The translations under genes and the position numbers were made by a program. Of a stretch of DNA of 47,813 bases, positions 33,893 to 42,311 are shown piece by piece (the stretch's first letter is position 1; every line of letters begins with the position of its first letter). The notes beneath the pieces are model-generated. The model did no database searches, was not told the origin of the DNA, and worked only from the letters and a program-made list of their open reading frames with translations. The stretch covers positions 1-47,813 of the forward strand of contig JACMRA010000016.1 of NCBI GenBank assembly GCA_014376695.1. The letters are read 5' to 3'. This DNA is from Minisyncoccota bacterium. GTDB lineage: Bacteria > Patescibacteriota > JACMRA01.

Positions 33893-34591
33893 CTAGCACT
33901 GTTTATAACTTTGGAGGTTTTGGCTGCGAAATTTTTTGAACGTTACGAAGCAGGTGGTTTCTTCGGAGTAATAAGCCAATTGATATGTGTCGCCGATGCT
34001 GTTCGTAGTGTAGAGATAACATTGTTTGTAGTTCTGTGACGGCTTGAAATTACAGCTGTCCCTATCAGGATAAATAGCCTTTTGTTGTTGCACAGTATCT
34101 AGACTTAGTCGCTCGGTGCACCTGTAACTTACCTTACGATCGCCAAAGTTTTTGGAGTATTTGCCCGAAATATCTTGGGGATAATTTTTGGCTTGGATAA
34201 ATGTGTGATTTTCGATTTCGGGTAATTGCCCAGTTAAATTCTGGCGAAGGGCCAGCTCAAAGTCGACTTCGTTGAGATCTGGTGAACATTTGGCTATTGG
34301 GTATTTGCGGGCTGATTCGGTGGCTGCTGAGTTGGTATAAAATCCATCAAGGGCCGGAATAAGCGTCTGACTAAAGTGGTTAAATCTTTGGATATCACGA
34401 TTCTTGGCTTCTTGAACAAAAAACCCCCAAAAGACTACCGATAGTAAGGCTATGATCATTAATACTATTATTGACCATTCAAGCCCATTAAAAATATTCC
34501 AGCTCCAACCTGTATTTTCGGGGTATTCCTCAGCTACTTTATAATAATTAGCGTAGTTTTGTGGGGAGCTGTTTTCGGGTGGGTTTGTCAT
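33893..34591 (-). CDS. Pilin-like single-pass membrane protein
   Basis: The 232-residue product has a short hydrophilic head, a membrane helix at about residues 38-60 (WSIIVLMIIALLSVVFWGF), and an outward segment beginning AKNRDIQRFNHFSQTLIPALDGFY. This last part resembles the AKNARDIQR-x-DL-x-x-I-x-x-AL-x-x-Y stretch of CPR type IV pseudopilins. The usual prepilin-peptidase site (G-F-T-L-I-E) is not seen, so processing is uncertain. Eight or so cysteines in the last 120 residues suggest disulphides. It converges tightly with the L,D-transpeptidase gene (1 nt gap). Pilin assignment is tentative. Confidence 0.45.
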   Translation of the reverse strand: MTNPPENSSPQNYANYYKVAEEYPENTGWSWNIFNGLEWSIIVLMIIALLSVVFWGFFVQEAKNRDIQRFNHFSQTLIPALDGFYTNSAATESARKYPIAKCSPDLNEVDFELALRQNLTGQLPEIENHTFIQAKNYPQDISGKYSKNFGDRKVSYRCTERLSLDTVQQQKAIYPDRDSCNFKPSQNYKQCYLYTTNSIGDTYQLAYYSEETTCFVTFKKFRSQNLQSYKQC

Positions 34592-34752
34592 TTTATTAGA
34601 TAGGGCTAGAGGCTTTTAGCTGCCAGAAGTATGTCCTAACCAAATTAGATTGTCAAATCCTATCGCCGATAAACCTTATATAATTGACAAGAAGTCAGAT
34701 CTGGAGCAAATTAGAATTATTCAACTTTTTCTTTTTTTAACGAATTTTTATT

Positions 34753-35796
34753 ATGCAAATTATTATTAATGCTGGGGGTACCGGCAGTAGATTATGGCCG
34801 CTATCGACTGCCGCCGAGCCCAAGCAATTCGCCTCAATTGTTGGCAAAGATTCTTTGATAAGTCAGACAGTTCTGCGACTTCAATCTGAGTTCGAGAATA
34901 TTTGGGTTGCCACAAATACCAAATACCTGCATCTGGCCAAGCAACAGCTAAAGCATCTAATAATGCCGGGCAAAATCTTAGTTGAGCCGACAAAACGCGA
35001 TACTTTTGGTGCGATTATTGCCCATAGTTGTCTGGTTGCCCACCATACAAGCGTCGACGAAACTTTGATTTTTATAAGTTCGGATCATTATATTGACGAT
35101 CAAAAAGACCTGCATAATTTTTGCGGGACGCTACACGAAGTTGATACCGCTATCAACGAAAGCAAATATAGTATCATTTTGCCGGCTACCAAGCCGTATT
35201 TTGCGTCTACGGAATATGGTTACATTCAGATTGAAAAGAGTCCAAACCGAGTCAGTTCGGTAATAGAGTTCAAAGAAAAGCCGGGGGATGCAAAAGCCAA
35301 AGAGTTTCTTGAGCAAGGTAATTATTTTTGGAATTTGGGTTATTATGGTTTTAGTTACGCGGGTCTTCGGGATTTGGTTGGGCAGATTTATCCTGAGTTA
35401 TTACCCGTCCTCAACAATATTTATACCAAGGGGCGGATTGACTCCGAGGATTATCTCCAATTTCCCGAGATTAATTTTGAGCAAGGTCTAATCGAAAAAC
35501 TAATCCAAATTCCAACCCTCAAAGACAAAATTGGAGCCATAGATATGGGCTTAACCACCTGGGACGATATTGGAAACTTTGAGACTTTGTACGGCTATTT
35601 GCCCGAAGCTTCAGCCGACCAAACTACATTAGAAGTAGATGGCAATAATAATCGGGTCAAAATGCAGACAAGTCGGCCACTGGCATTAGTTGGAGTTTCG
35701 GGACTGGTAATCATCGAAAACAAAAATGGAATCCTAATAATGGATCCCAAAAAAGCCAAAAACATCCGAAAAGTTGCTAAGTATTTTGATGTTTAG
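34753..35796 (+). CDS. manC: Mannose-1-phosphate guanylyltransferase
   Basis: This enzyme makes GDP-mannose, a sugar donor for surface polymers. The 347-residue product starts with the nucleotidyltransferase motif AGGTGSRLWPLS and the PKQF segment, then VEPTKRDTFGAI, SSDHYI (metal-binding Asp) and FWNLGYYGFS near residue 195. A left-handed beta-helix-like end follows with MDPKKAKNIRKV. It is the short form without the C-terminal phosphomannose-isomerase cupin. It lies a few genes from the glycosyltransferase operon, so a supply role there is likely but inferred. Confidence 0.85.
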   Translation: MQIIINAGGTGSRLWPLSTAAEPKQFASIVGKDSLISQTVLRLQSEFENIWVATNTKYLHLAKQQLKHLIMPGKILVEPTKRDTFGAIIAHSCLVAHHTSVDETLIFISSDHYIDDQKDLHNFCGTLHEVDTAINESKYSIILPATKPYFASTEYGYIQIEKSPNRVSSVIEFKEKPGDAKAKEFLEQGNYFWNLGYYGFSYAGLRDLVGQIYPELLPVLNNIYTKGRIDSEDYLQFPEINFEQGLIEKLIQIPTLKDKIGAIDMGLTTWDDIGNFETLYGYLPEASADQTTLEVDGNNNRVKMQTSRPLALVGVSGLVIIENKNGILIMDPKKAKNIRKVAKYFDV

Positions 35797-35811
35797 GTTG
35801 TAGGCGCTTGG

Positions 35812-37239
35812 TTATTTTGGTTGCTTTTGGGGGATTGATTTTATTGGGTATTTTAATTGTTCTAATCGTTTTAATCGTTTTGATTGTTCTAATCGTTTTA
35901 ATCGTTTTGATTGTTTTGCACCCTCTTCATCTTCCACGATTAGTTTTATAATCTCCTCCTTTTTGAGTTCACCTTTTTTTATCTTATCTTTTATTGCATT
36001 TTTTATAGTAAATGAAAGCTCTGGATTTTCAAACTCCTCCATTAGGCAATCTAACAGGTTGTTAACTGAAAGCCGTTGATCTTTTGGAAGCGGAAGATAT
36101 CTTGCAAGTGCGCTAATTGCCAGCTCAAACATAGTTGTACCTTCAGGTATTATACTGCGTTCAGGATAAAGTGCCTCATTAACTTCTTCGAGTTTCAAAG
36201 GTTTAATTTCCCACGACCGTTTGAAAGGGGTAGGGTTGTCAACTTTTCTGGTACCTCCCTCTCCCGTTTTGGAAGTAGCTCCTGCTAGCGAGGCTGCGGA
36301 CTCTGGTTTCGGGCGCCTTTGTAAATTGTTAGATTGTATTGACTCCAACAAGCAGGTCAATATTTCACGGGGCTCTGCCGCCCGTAGCCCAGTATATAGA
36401 TATCTTACTAATTTAACTCTAAGGGTTACTGCGAACTCTGGATTAAACTTTGATATTATTCTGTTAAAAGCATCTTGGGAATCTGGGTCGTTTAGGTTAC
36501 TATTGGCCAGCTCTATCAAAGCCATAAGGTGCATATGGTATCTTACTCCGGCTAGTTGTCTGTGCCGGTCAGGATTTTCGAATTTGACTGACTTTTTAGT
36601 GTCTTCAGAATCTTCGAATTGGTCTGGTTCCTCGGAATCTTCGAATTGGTCTAACTCTTCATAATTTTCTACTTTTGAGAATTCGACTATATTTTTAAAT
36701 ATATAATCTTGACTTTCCAAAGTTTGGAGGATCTGCCTAAATTTACCTTTTACTTCTGGCGAAGAGGCAACAATCCCCTCGACAATTGCTTGTATCATTT
36801 CGCTAAAATCCCCGCGTTCACTTGCTGGCTTTGGCGATTCTGGCAGTTCTTTAGCTGGTGCATTTGAGGCTTTGGCTCTATGTTTAGGAGTAGACACCAT
36901 CTCTATTAAAATAGGTATGTACTTTTCGAGTAATGTCCTTATGTAGGTATCGTTTAATTTCTCGGTCGTTGGCTTAACGGCTTCGGTCAATTGATCGCTT
37001 TGTTCCCAGGTGAAGACTACATACCAATAATTAACGGCTTGGATATATGTAACCATTAATTGAATTGCCGCTAGTTGTTCTTGGCTTGTTTTTTCTCGCG
37101 CCTGATTGAGTATTTGGGCAAGTAAAAGATATGTTTGTGAGGCGGTTAGTTGGTTGGGAGAAACTCTTTCTTTCCTCCCCCTTTTCTTTTTAATTTCTCC
37201 ACGCTTTTTTGTGGGTTGTCCCAAAGTTTCGGTAGCCAT
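35812..37239 (-). CDS. Unrecognised 475-residue helical protein with two short tandem duplications
   Basis: The product has a very basic head (KKRGEIKKKRGRKERV), a long helical middle without membrane segments, an acidic patch near residue 200 and a basic tail. Two separate 27-bp duplications are visible. At 35856-35909 a unit encodes QSKRLKRLE twice. At 36608-36652 an 18-bp core repeated with a 27-bp period encodes the DQFEDSE pattern twice. I recognise no family. It has no clear promoter and is transcribed away from the small secreted peptide, past a terminator. Confidence 0.5.
   Translation of the reverse strand: MATETLGQPTKKRGEIKKKRGRKERVSPNQLTASQTYLLLAQILNQAREKTSQEQLAAIQLMVTYIQAVNYWYVVFTWEQSDQLTEAVKPTTEKLNDTYIRTLLEKYIPILIEMVSTPKHRAKASNAPAKELPESPKPASERGDFSEMIQAIVEGIVASSPEVKGKFRQILQTLESQDYIFKNIVEFSKVENYEELDQFEDSEEPDQFEDSEDTKKSVKFENPDRHRQLAGVRYHMHLMALIELANSNLNDPDSQDAFNRIISKFNPEFAVTLRVKLVRYLYTGLRAAEPREILTCLLESIQSNNLQRRPKPESAASLAGATSKTGEGGTRKVDNPTPFKRSWEIKPLKLEEVNEALYPERSIIPEGTTMFELAISALARYLPLPKDQRLSVNNLLDCLMEEFENPELSFTIKNAIKDKIKKGELKKEEIIKLIVEDEEGAKQSKRLKRLEQSKRLKRLEQLKYPIKSIPQKQPK
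35856..35909. repeat. 27-bp tandem repeat, two copies
   Basis: Two identical 27-bp units (35856-35882 and 35883-35909), beginning ATTGTTCTAATCG, in frame with the 475-residue gene and adding a QSKRLKRLE unit. A partial third copy begins at 35910. Confidence 0.85.
36608..36652. repeat. 18-bp core repeated at a 27-bp period
   Basis: GAATCTTCGAATTGGTCT occurs at 36608-36625 and 36635-36652. It keeps the reading frame of the same gene (DQFEDSE-type acidic repeat). Confidence 0.85.
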
Positions 37240-37486
37240 ATATATTTCGTTAGTAGTGCCACGATGTTAGCAGTAACAAATACTATATAGCGAAATAATT
37301 TTTGGCAAGGGCGGAGCCCGTAGAGATAGCCACGACAACAAAAAACCAGCCTTTAGAGCTGGCGGTGATGATATGAATTACGCAGATAGATGTCTAAATA
37401 CGTAATTACTAGATAAGGACAGTTGAATCAACGATGTATCTTTCCTAGCTATTTTTAAAGGTGGGCTAGAAACACCTACTTAACCC
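37240..37486. terminator. Intergenic region with a terminator for the secreted-peptide transcript
   Basis: Read on the minus strand, CCAGC (37362-37358) and GCTGG (37350-37346) form a 5-bp stem followed by TTTTTTGT (37345-37338), a clear Rho-independent terminator. It leaves a 3' untranslated stretch of about 120 nt after the small secreted peptide gene. The remainder up to the 475-residue gene holds only a weak TTGCCA/TAGTAT promoter-like pair. Confidence 0.65.
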
Positions 37487-37705
37487 TTAGCTTAGCGAAG
37501 GGGCCTCTAACCCAGCGAATGAGCAGGGGATATCTACGGCACACCTAGGTCCTTTGGGCTTGGGCGCCTTAGGGCCCGGGTTTGGGACTACAATAAGACC
37601 CGTATCGTTTGCGAGAGCTGATGGGAGATTGCCCCCAATCAACAAGCTTATAATCAAACTAACAACGCACACTTGAATAAACCGAAGTTTGTTTAAAATT
37701 TTCAT
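37487..37705 (-). CDS. Small secreted proline-rich peptide (72 residues)
   Basis: A signal peptide is evident: basic KILNKLRF, a hydrophobic core and ANDTG with likely cleavage after ALA. The mature part is about 40 residues, proline- and glycine-rich (VPNPGPKAPKPKGP), with two cysteines at RCAVDIPC that could form one disulphide. It has a good promoter and a terminator, so it is expressed as a single-gene unit with long untranslated ends. No bacteriocin double-glycine leader or immunity gene is apparent, so I call it only a secreted peptide. It could be a surface ligand or a processed signal. Confidence 0.55.
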   Translation of the reverse strand: MKILNKLRFIQVCVVSLIISLLIGGNLPSALANDTGLIVVPNPGPKAPKPKGPRCAVDIPCSFAGLEAPSLS

Positions 37706-38252
37706 GGTCTAACCATACTGAATGTTTTTAAATCTAACTGAGTGTAGAAATGTTTTTCAGAAGCTCTTTGCAGAACTACTAAGTAACACTTATTTTTAAT
37801 ATTACACAAATTTATACTTTTGTCAAAATTTCCTCATGGCTGTTAGGAATACCTGCATTAGTTAATTACCCCACCCACCCCAAAAACTTGCTTATACGAA
37901 GTGCCAGATTGACAATTTGAATAGAATCAGAAACCTGATTAATCACATTAGCTTGCTTGGGTATTTGGCTTTTTGGATCCTAGCCAGTGGCTGGTGCGTT
38001 TTATCCCAAAAGTTATGCATTGAATGTGGGACGACAGGGGCGCAAAGTAGGTTAATAAGGCTATTAACAATGATAATATTGCTAGGCTAGGTGCCAACCG
38101 GTGATGATAAAACTGCCCTCAATGAACTTGCTTAAAAACTTTCTTTTAACCCCTAAAATATTTTTGTAATCCTGATTAAATTCAATAGAATTGACAATAA
38201 TTGGATTGTTTATTACTTGATTTTGTATCAAAATGTTAATAACATATTTCAA
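37706..38252. promoter_or_regulatory. Long intergenic region between the secreted peptide and the polysaccharide operon
   Basis: On the minus strand, TTGACA (37821-37826) and TAATAT (37799-37804), 16 bp apart, form a promoter for the peptide gene with a leader of about 90 nt. On the plus strand, TTGACA occurs near 37911 and 38192, without convincing -10 boxes. A small hairpin (CCAG-TGG-CTGG) lies near 37985. No coding frame is convincing. Confidence 0.6.
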
Positions 38253-39344
38253 ATGCCCAGCACTACCGACAACCTAATTTCACAGCTTCAATCCAAGCCG
38301 TCAAAAAAAATTATTTCACTGATAATTCCGTGTTATAACGAAGAAGTAAATATTGAATATTCCTACAAGCAAATCATCGCTACTTGGGCTAATTCACCAA
38401 TTTTGGCCAATTACAACTATGAAATCGTCTATATCGATGACGGAAGTATGGACGCCACCACCGAAAATATTCAAAAACTAGCTAGCAAAGATAAGTCAGT
38501 CCGTTTGATTGAGTTATCGCGAAACTTCGGCAAAGAAAACGCCCTAACCGCCGGCCTCCATTCTTGCATAGGAGACGCGGCCATTATGCTTGACGTGGAT
38601 ATGCAGTACCCCGTGGACAAATTACCGGAGTTTGCCTGGGAATGGGAAAAAGGCTTCGATGTCGTCATCGGCGTACGGGACTCCAAAAAAACTACTAACA
38701 TTATCGAAAAATTTGGTTCCAAGCTTTTTTATATAATTATGGATCGGATTTCCGAAACTAATATTAAGTCTGGGGCTTTGGATTATCGATTAATGGATCG
38801 AAAGGTAATTAATCAGTTTAAGCGTCTGTCTGAGCATAATCGTATCACTCGGGCCTTGATTGATTGGCTCGGATTCAAGCGAACTTATATTAGTTATACC
38901 GAAGTGGCTAGGGAGTTCGGCACGCCAGCTTATAGCTTTGGTAAGCGGGTTGAATTGGCTCTCAATTCCTTTGTGACGCATAGCTTTTTCCCGATGATTG
39001 CCACTGGTTATCTAGGCCTGTTCATTATTAGCTGGAGCTTGCCGACTGGGGCGATTGTCTTTGTGACTAAGTATTTTATGGGAGATCCTTTTGGGTGGAA
39101 TGTAACCTCTGGAGTCTGCATTGGGCTACTTAATAGCTTTTTGACTGGGGTTATTCTTAGTTGCTTTGGGTTGATGTCCAACTACATCGCCAACATCCAA
39201 AAAGAAGCAATGAACCGACCTCTCTTTGTTATACGAAGCTCTAGCTACGAAATTGCCCAACCTAGAGAACTAGTCAAATATACATTCCCGGCTATGCCGA
39301 CTGTGTTGGAGGAAGCTCCTAATCCTCTTTATCAAGGGGTCTAA
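38253..39344 (+). CDS. Family 2 glycosyltransferase, GtrB/DPM1-like, membrane-anchored
   Basis: Transfers a sugar from a nucleotide donor to a polyprenyl phosphate carrier. The 363-residue product has the GT2 fold: SLIIPCYNEEVNIE, YIDDGSMDATTE, LSRNFGKENALTAGL, and the DxD metal site as MLDVDMQYP. The family's RLMDRKVI follows. Two hydrophobic segments at the C-terminus (about residues 250-320) anchor it in the membrane, as in GtrB. The ATG at 38253 is preferred over a TTG 36 nt earlier because it matches the family's N-terminus. It is the first gene of the polysaccharide operon. Confidence 0.88.
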   Translation: MPSTTDNLISQLQSKPSKKIISLIIPCYNEEVNIEYSYKQIIATWANSPILANYNYEIVYIDDGSMDATTENIQKLASKDKSVRLIELSRNFGKENALTAGLHSCIGDAAIMLDVDMQYPVDKLPEFAWEWEKGFDVVIGVRDSKKTTNIIEKFGSKLFYIIMDRISETNIKSGALDYRLMDRKVINQFKRLSEHNRITRALIDWLGFKRTYISYTEVAREFGTPAYSFGKRVELALNSFVTHSFFPMIATGYLGLFIISWSLPTGAIVFVTKYFMGDPFGWNVTSGVCIGLLNSFLTGVILSCFGLMSNYIANIQKEAMNRPLFVIRSSSYEIAQPRELVKYTFPAMPTVLEEAPNPLYQGV

Positions 39345-39374
39345 ACAATTTCCCGAAACCTTTATAATTTTCTA

Positions 39375-40589
39375 ATGACCAAAATCCACACCTCACCCAA
39401 AAACTACCTTTTCCTGAATTGGAAAGATACAGGGCACCCTAATGCTGGCGGGGCCGAAGCAGTAACTTGGAATATCCTCACAAGCCTTGTTCGAAGCGGC
39501 CACCAAGTAACTCTGCTCACGGCCAAATATCCCAATTCGGAGTCTTTCGAAATTATCGATGGAATTCACGTTCGCCGGGTTGGAGGTCGTCTAACTCATT
39601 ATCTCCAAGCTCCGTTTTATTATCACAAGCACCTCAAGCAGCAACACTTTGATTATCTAATTGAAGAGGTCAACACCCTGCCTTATCTCTCAGGTCTCTG
39701 GAGCAGCGGGATTACTAAGCGACAATTGTTCTATCACCAGTTGGCGCGCGAAGTCTGGTTTTGTGAGATGTTTTGGCCGTTGAATTTGGTTGGTTTTTGT
39801 ATTGAGCCTATTTACACCTTTTTGCAATCGGTGATTACACCTCAAGTGATTACGGTCTCTGAGAGTACTCGAGATGATTTGAGGAGATTTGGTTTTAAGC
39901 CGAGTAATATTAAGATTATTCCCGAAATTATCGAGACAACACCCCTCGAACAGTACGATTCTAGTCTCAAGACTCCTGATTTTACGATATTATTTCACTC
40001 AAGTTTGCGGAGTATGAAACGGCCGGCCGAGGCCATTCGAGCTTTTGGTCTATTTTATAAACGGCATAATCTTGGGACGCTTTGGGTTAGTGGCGGCGGA
40101 GACACTAGTGAACTCCAAGAATTGGCCATTGAGCTAAATATCTTCAAGCAGGTCAAATTCTTCGGGCGAACTACCGACGAGCAAAAAGTTGATTTGATGC
40201 AACAAGCCACTTGCCTGATAAGTACAAGTCTCAAGGAAGGCTGGGGGCTGGTCGTTAGTGAGGCTGGCAGTCAGGCTACTCCAAGTATTTGCTATAATGT
40301 TGATGGGCTTAGGGACAGTTGCGTCTTTCATGGGGGATTGATTAGCGAACCAACGCCAAGTGATATGGCTACTGAACTGGAGTCAATGTATCAGATCTGG
40401 CATACTCGCCCCGAGTTGTACAAAGAGATGTGCAATTATGCCCTAAGCCAAGCCAAATTACTAACCTCAAGAAGTTCTTACCAAGGTTTTATCGAGGCGA
40501 TTTCTGCAAGCCCTGAGGCCTCAAACCCGCAACCAGGAGAGTTAAATATAAGCAATCCCAAAAAACAAAAATCTCCGTATGCTCTCTAA
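39375..40589 (+). CDS. Family 4 glycosyltransferase
   Basis: A retaining GT4 enzyme (404 residues). The donor-binding C-terminal domain is seen in VTVSESTRDDLRRFGF-type sequence (VITVSESTRDDL), then FHSSLRSMKRPAEAIRAF. Next comes TSLKEGWGLVVSEAGSQATP, the conserved E-x(7)-E region of GT-B enzymes. The N-terminal domain has HPNAGGAEAVTWNI, the acceptor-side glycine loop. No membrane helix, but a hydrophobic stretch near residue 135 may bind the membrane. Its stop overlaps the next start by 11 nt. Sugar specificity cannot be read. Confidence 0.88.
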   Translation: MTKIHTSPKNYLFLNWKDTGHPNAGGAEAVTWNILTSLVRSGHQVTLLTAKYPNSESFEIIDGIHVRRVGGRLTHYLQAPFYYHKHLKQQHFDYLIEEVNTLPYLSGLWSSGITKRQLFYHQLAREVWFCEMFWPLNLVGFCIEPIYTFLQSVITPQVITVSESTRDDLRRFGFKPSNIKIIPEIIETTPLEQYDSSLKTPDFTILFHSSLRSMKRPAEAIRAFGLFYKRHNLGTLWVSGGGDTSELQELAIELNIFKQVKFFGRTTDEQKVDLMQQATCLISTSLKEGWGLVVSEAGSQATPSICYNVDGLRDSCVFHGGLISEPTPSDMATELESMYQIWHTRPELYKEMCNYALSQAKLLTSRSSYQGFIEAISASPEASNPQPGELNISNPKKQKSPYAL

Positions 40590-41472
40590 TCCCTTAGTAT
40601 CTATTATCATTCCAACCCAAAACTCCGAGCAATACTTAGAAGTGGCCTTAGCCTCAATAGTCAATCAAACTTATTCCAATATCGAGGTCATCGTGATGGA
40701 TTACCAGTCAACCGACAGCACGCTTGAGATAGCCAAAAGTTACACTCAACGAGTCTATCAATCCGATTCGGATCTAACTCCTGAGCAGTACAATCAAGGA
40801 GTGGCTCAAGCAACCGGTCAATATCTCTACCTAATGGAGCCGCACTGGATTTTGGAACCAACAGTAATCGGGGAGAGCGTCCTCAAAATTAGCGGGGATA
40901 ATCAAGCCATTGTCATTCACACCACTCCCGATAACCGCCAAGGATTTTTGTCCAGTATCCGCAAGCTTGAGATAGATACTTATAAATACTCGCTGGATAA
41001 TTCGACGGCTAGGTTTTTTGGGACTAGGCTTTATCGGGCTATTGGAGGACTTAAGCCGCTCCAATATGGCTGGGATTATGATTTGCAAACGCGACTGGAT
41101 AAAGCTGGTATCAAGTCAATTTATATCGATGCCGAGGCGATGGATCTGGCTCAGCCTACTCAGTGGCGAGGGCTTTTTGGGAGTTTTTATGATTTGGGTT
41201 ACAATTTGAGGGAGTTTTTGAACGCTGACCAATCTGCCAACTTTGGTAAGCTTAGTCCACTGCGACAAGGGTATTTCAAATATCGGATACGCTTTGCTCG
41301 GGAGCCAGCTCTGACTATCGGTTTTGGGTTTTATTTGATGATCAAATACCTGGCAGGGACTCTCGGCCTGATCCACGCAAGGATAAACCAAAGCCTCAAA
41401 AACCTTATTCCAACTCCAATCCTGACACGAAGAAATATACCAATTAGTAACAAACCAATTTTTTATGAGTAA
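40579..41472 (+). CDS. Family 2 glycosyltransferase-like protein lacking the DxD motif
   Basis: The N-terminus is a typical GT2 start: VSIIIPTQNSEQYLEVALAS, VIVMDYQSTDSTLEIA and QYNQGVAQATGQYLYL. At the place where the metal-binding DxD normally sits it reads LMEPHW, so the usual Mn-binding aspartates are missing. A hydrophobic segment with a lysine (GFGFYLMIKYLAGTLGL) lies near the C-terminus. It overlaps its neighbours by 11 and 8 nt, and the next protein is a related one with an intact DAD. It may be an inactive partner or an enzyme using another metal arrangement. Confidence 0.72.
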   Translation: MLSNPLVSIIIPTQNSEQYLEVALASIVNQTYSNIEVIVMDYQSTDSTLEIAKSYTQRVYQSDSDLTPEQYNQGVAQATGQYLYLMEPHWILEPTVIGESVLKISGDNQAIVIHTTPDNRQGFLSSIRKLEIDTYKYSLDNSTARFFGTRLYRAIGGLKPLQYGWDYDLQTRLDKAGIKSIYIDAEAMDLAQPTQWRGLFGSFYDLGYNLREFLNADQSANFGKLSPLRQGYFKYRIRFAREPALTIGFGFYLMIKYLAGTLGLIHARINQSLKNLIPTPILTRRNIPISNKPIFYE

Positions 41473-42289
41473 TCAAACAAACACACAAAGGCCATTAATT
41501 AGCGTGATTATTCCGACAAAAAACGAAGAGAAAAATATTGGCCGATTAATTAATTCTATCCAAAAGGCTCGAGGATACAGCCAGGATAAAATTGAGATAA
41601 TCGTTGTTGATAATCCTGGGACAACAGACAAGACTCGCGAGATTGCTAATCAATTCGGTAATGTGGAGCTATTTATCCAAGGCCCTGAACGTTCAAGTCA
41701 GCGAAACCTGGGAGCCAGCAAAGCCAAGGGTCAATATCTATATTTTGTGGATGCGGATATGGAGTTTGGGCCAGATACATTGAATAAAATCGTAGCCAAA
41801 CTATCCCCAACAACCACCCTGATTGTCCCCGAGCAAATCCCTGGTAATTCAATTTACTGCCGGGCTATTAATGTCGAGAAGCAAATCTACAAATCCAATC
41901 CAAAAATCTCAGCCGCCCGAATAATGACCAAAGTCAAGTTCACGGAAGTCGGGGGATATGACACGGAAATGGTTAGTGGGGAAGATTGGGACTTGTACAA
42001 GCGGTTGCAGGATTCGGGGCTAAAAGTCGATTTCGTTGATTCCCATATTCTGCACAACGAACAAGATCTCACATTCTGGTCGAGTACCTCCAAAAAAATC
42101 TACTACGCCAAAAAACTCAAAAATTACAAAGTAGGTATCCAGACCGAGGTCAATCCAATCTACAGGATAGCAATTTTATTTGGGAAGCCTCAGGTAATTT
42201 TTGGTGATTTTGTGGCTTGGGTATATCTAGTACTACTCAAAATGACTCAATTTGGCGTTGGGTTCGTTATTTATAAAATGCCAAATTAA
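41465..42289 (+). CDS. Family 2 glycosyltransferase
   Basis: A soluble-looking GT2 of 274 residues: ISVIIPTKNEEKNIGRLI, IIVVDNPGTTDKTREI, GASKAKGQYLYFVDADME with an intact DAD, and GGYDTEMVSGEDWDLYKRL, the acceptor-side ED motif. It is related to the preceding gene by layout, and the C-terminus is hydrophobic. Its start overlaps the previous stop by 8 nt. The sugar and acceptor cannot be deduced. Confidence 0.85.
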   Translation: MSNQTNTQRPLISVIIPTKNEEKNIGRLINSIQKARGYSQDKIEIIVVDNPGTTDKTREIANQFGNVELFIQGPERSSQRNLGASKAKGQYLYFVDADMEFGPDTLNKIVAKLSPTTTLIVPEQIPGNSIYCRAINVEKQIYKSNPKISAARIMTKVKFTEVGGYDTEMVSGEDWDLYKRLQDSGLKVDFVDSHILHNEQDLTFWSSTSKKIYYAKKLKNYKVGIQTEVNPIYRIAILFGKPQVIFGDFVAWVYLVLLKMTQFGVGFVIYKMPN

Positions 42290-42311
42290 CAAAAAAAATA
42301 AAAAAATAAAA

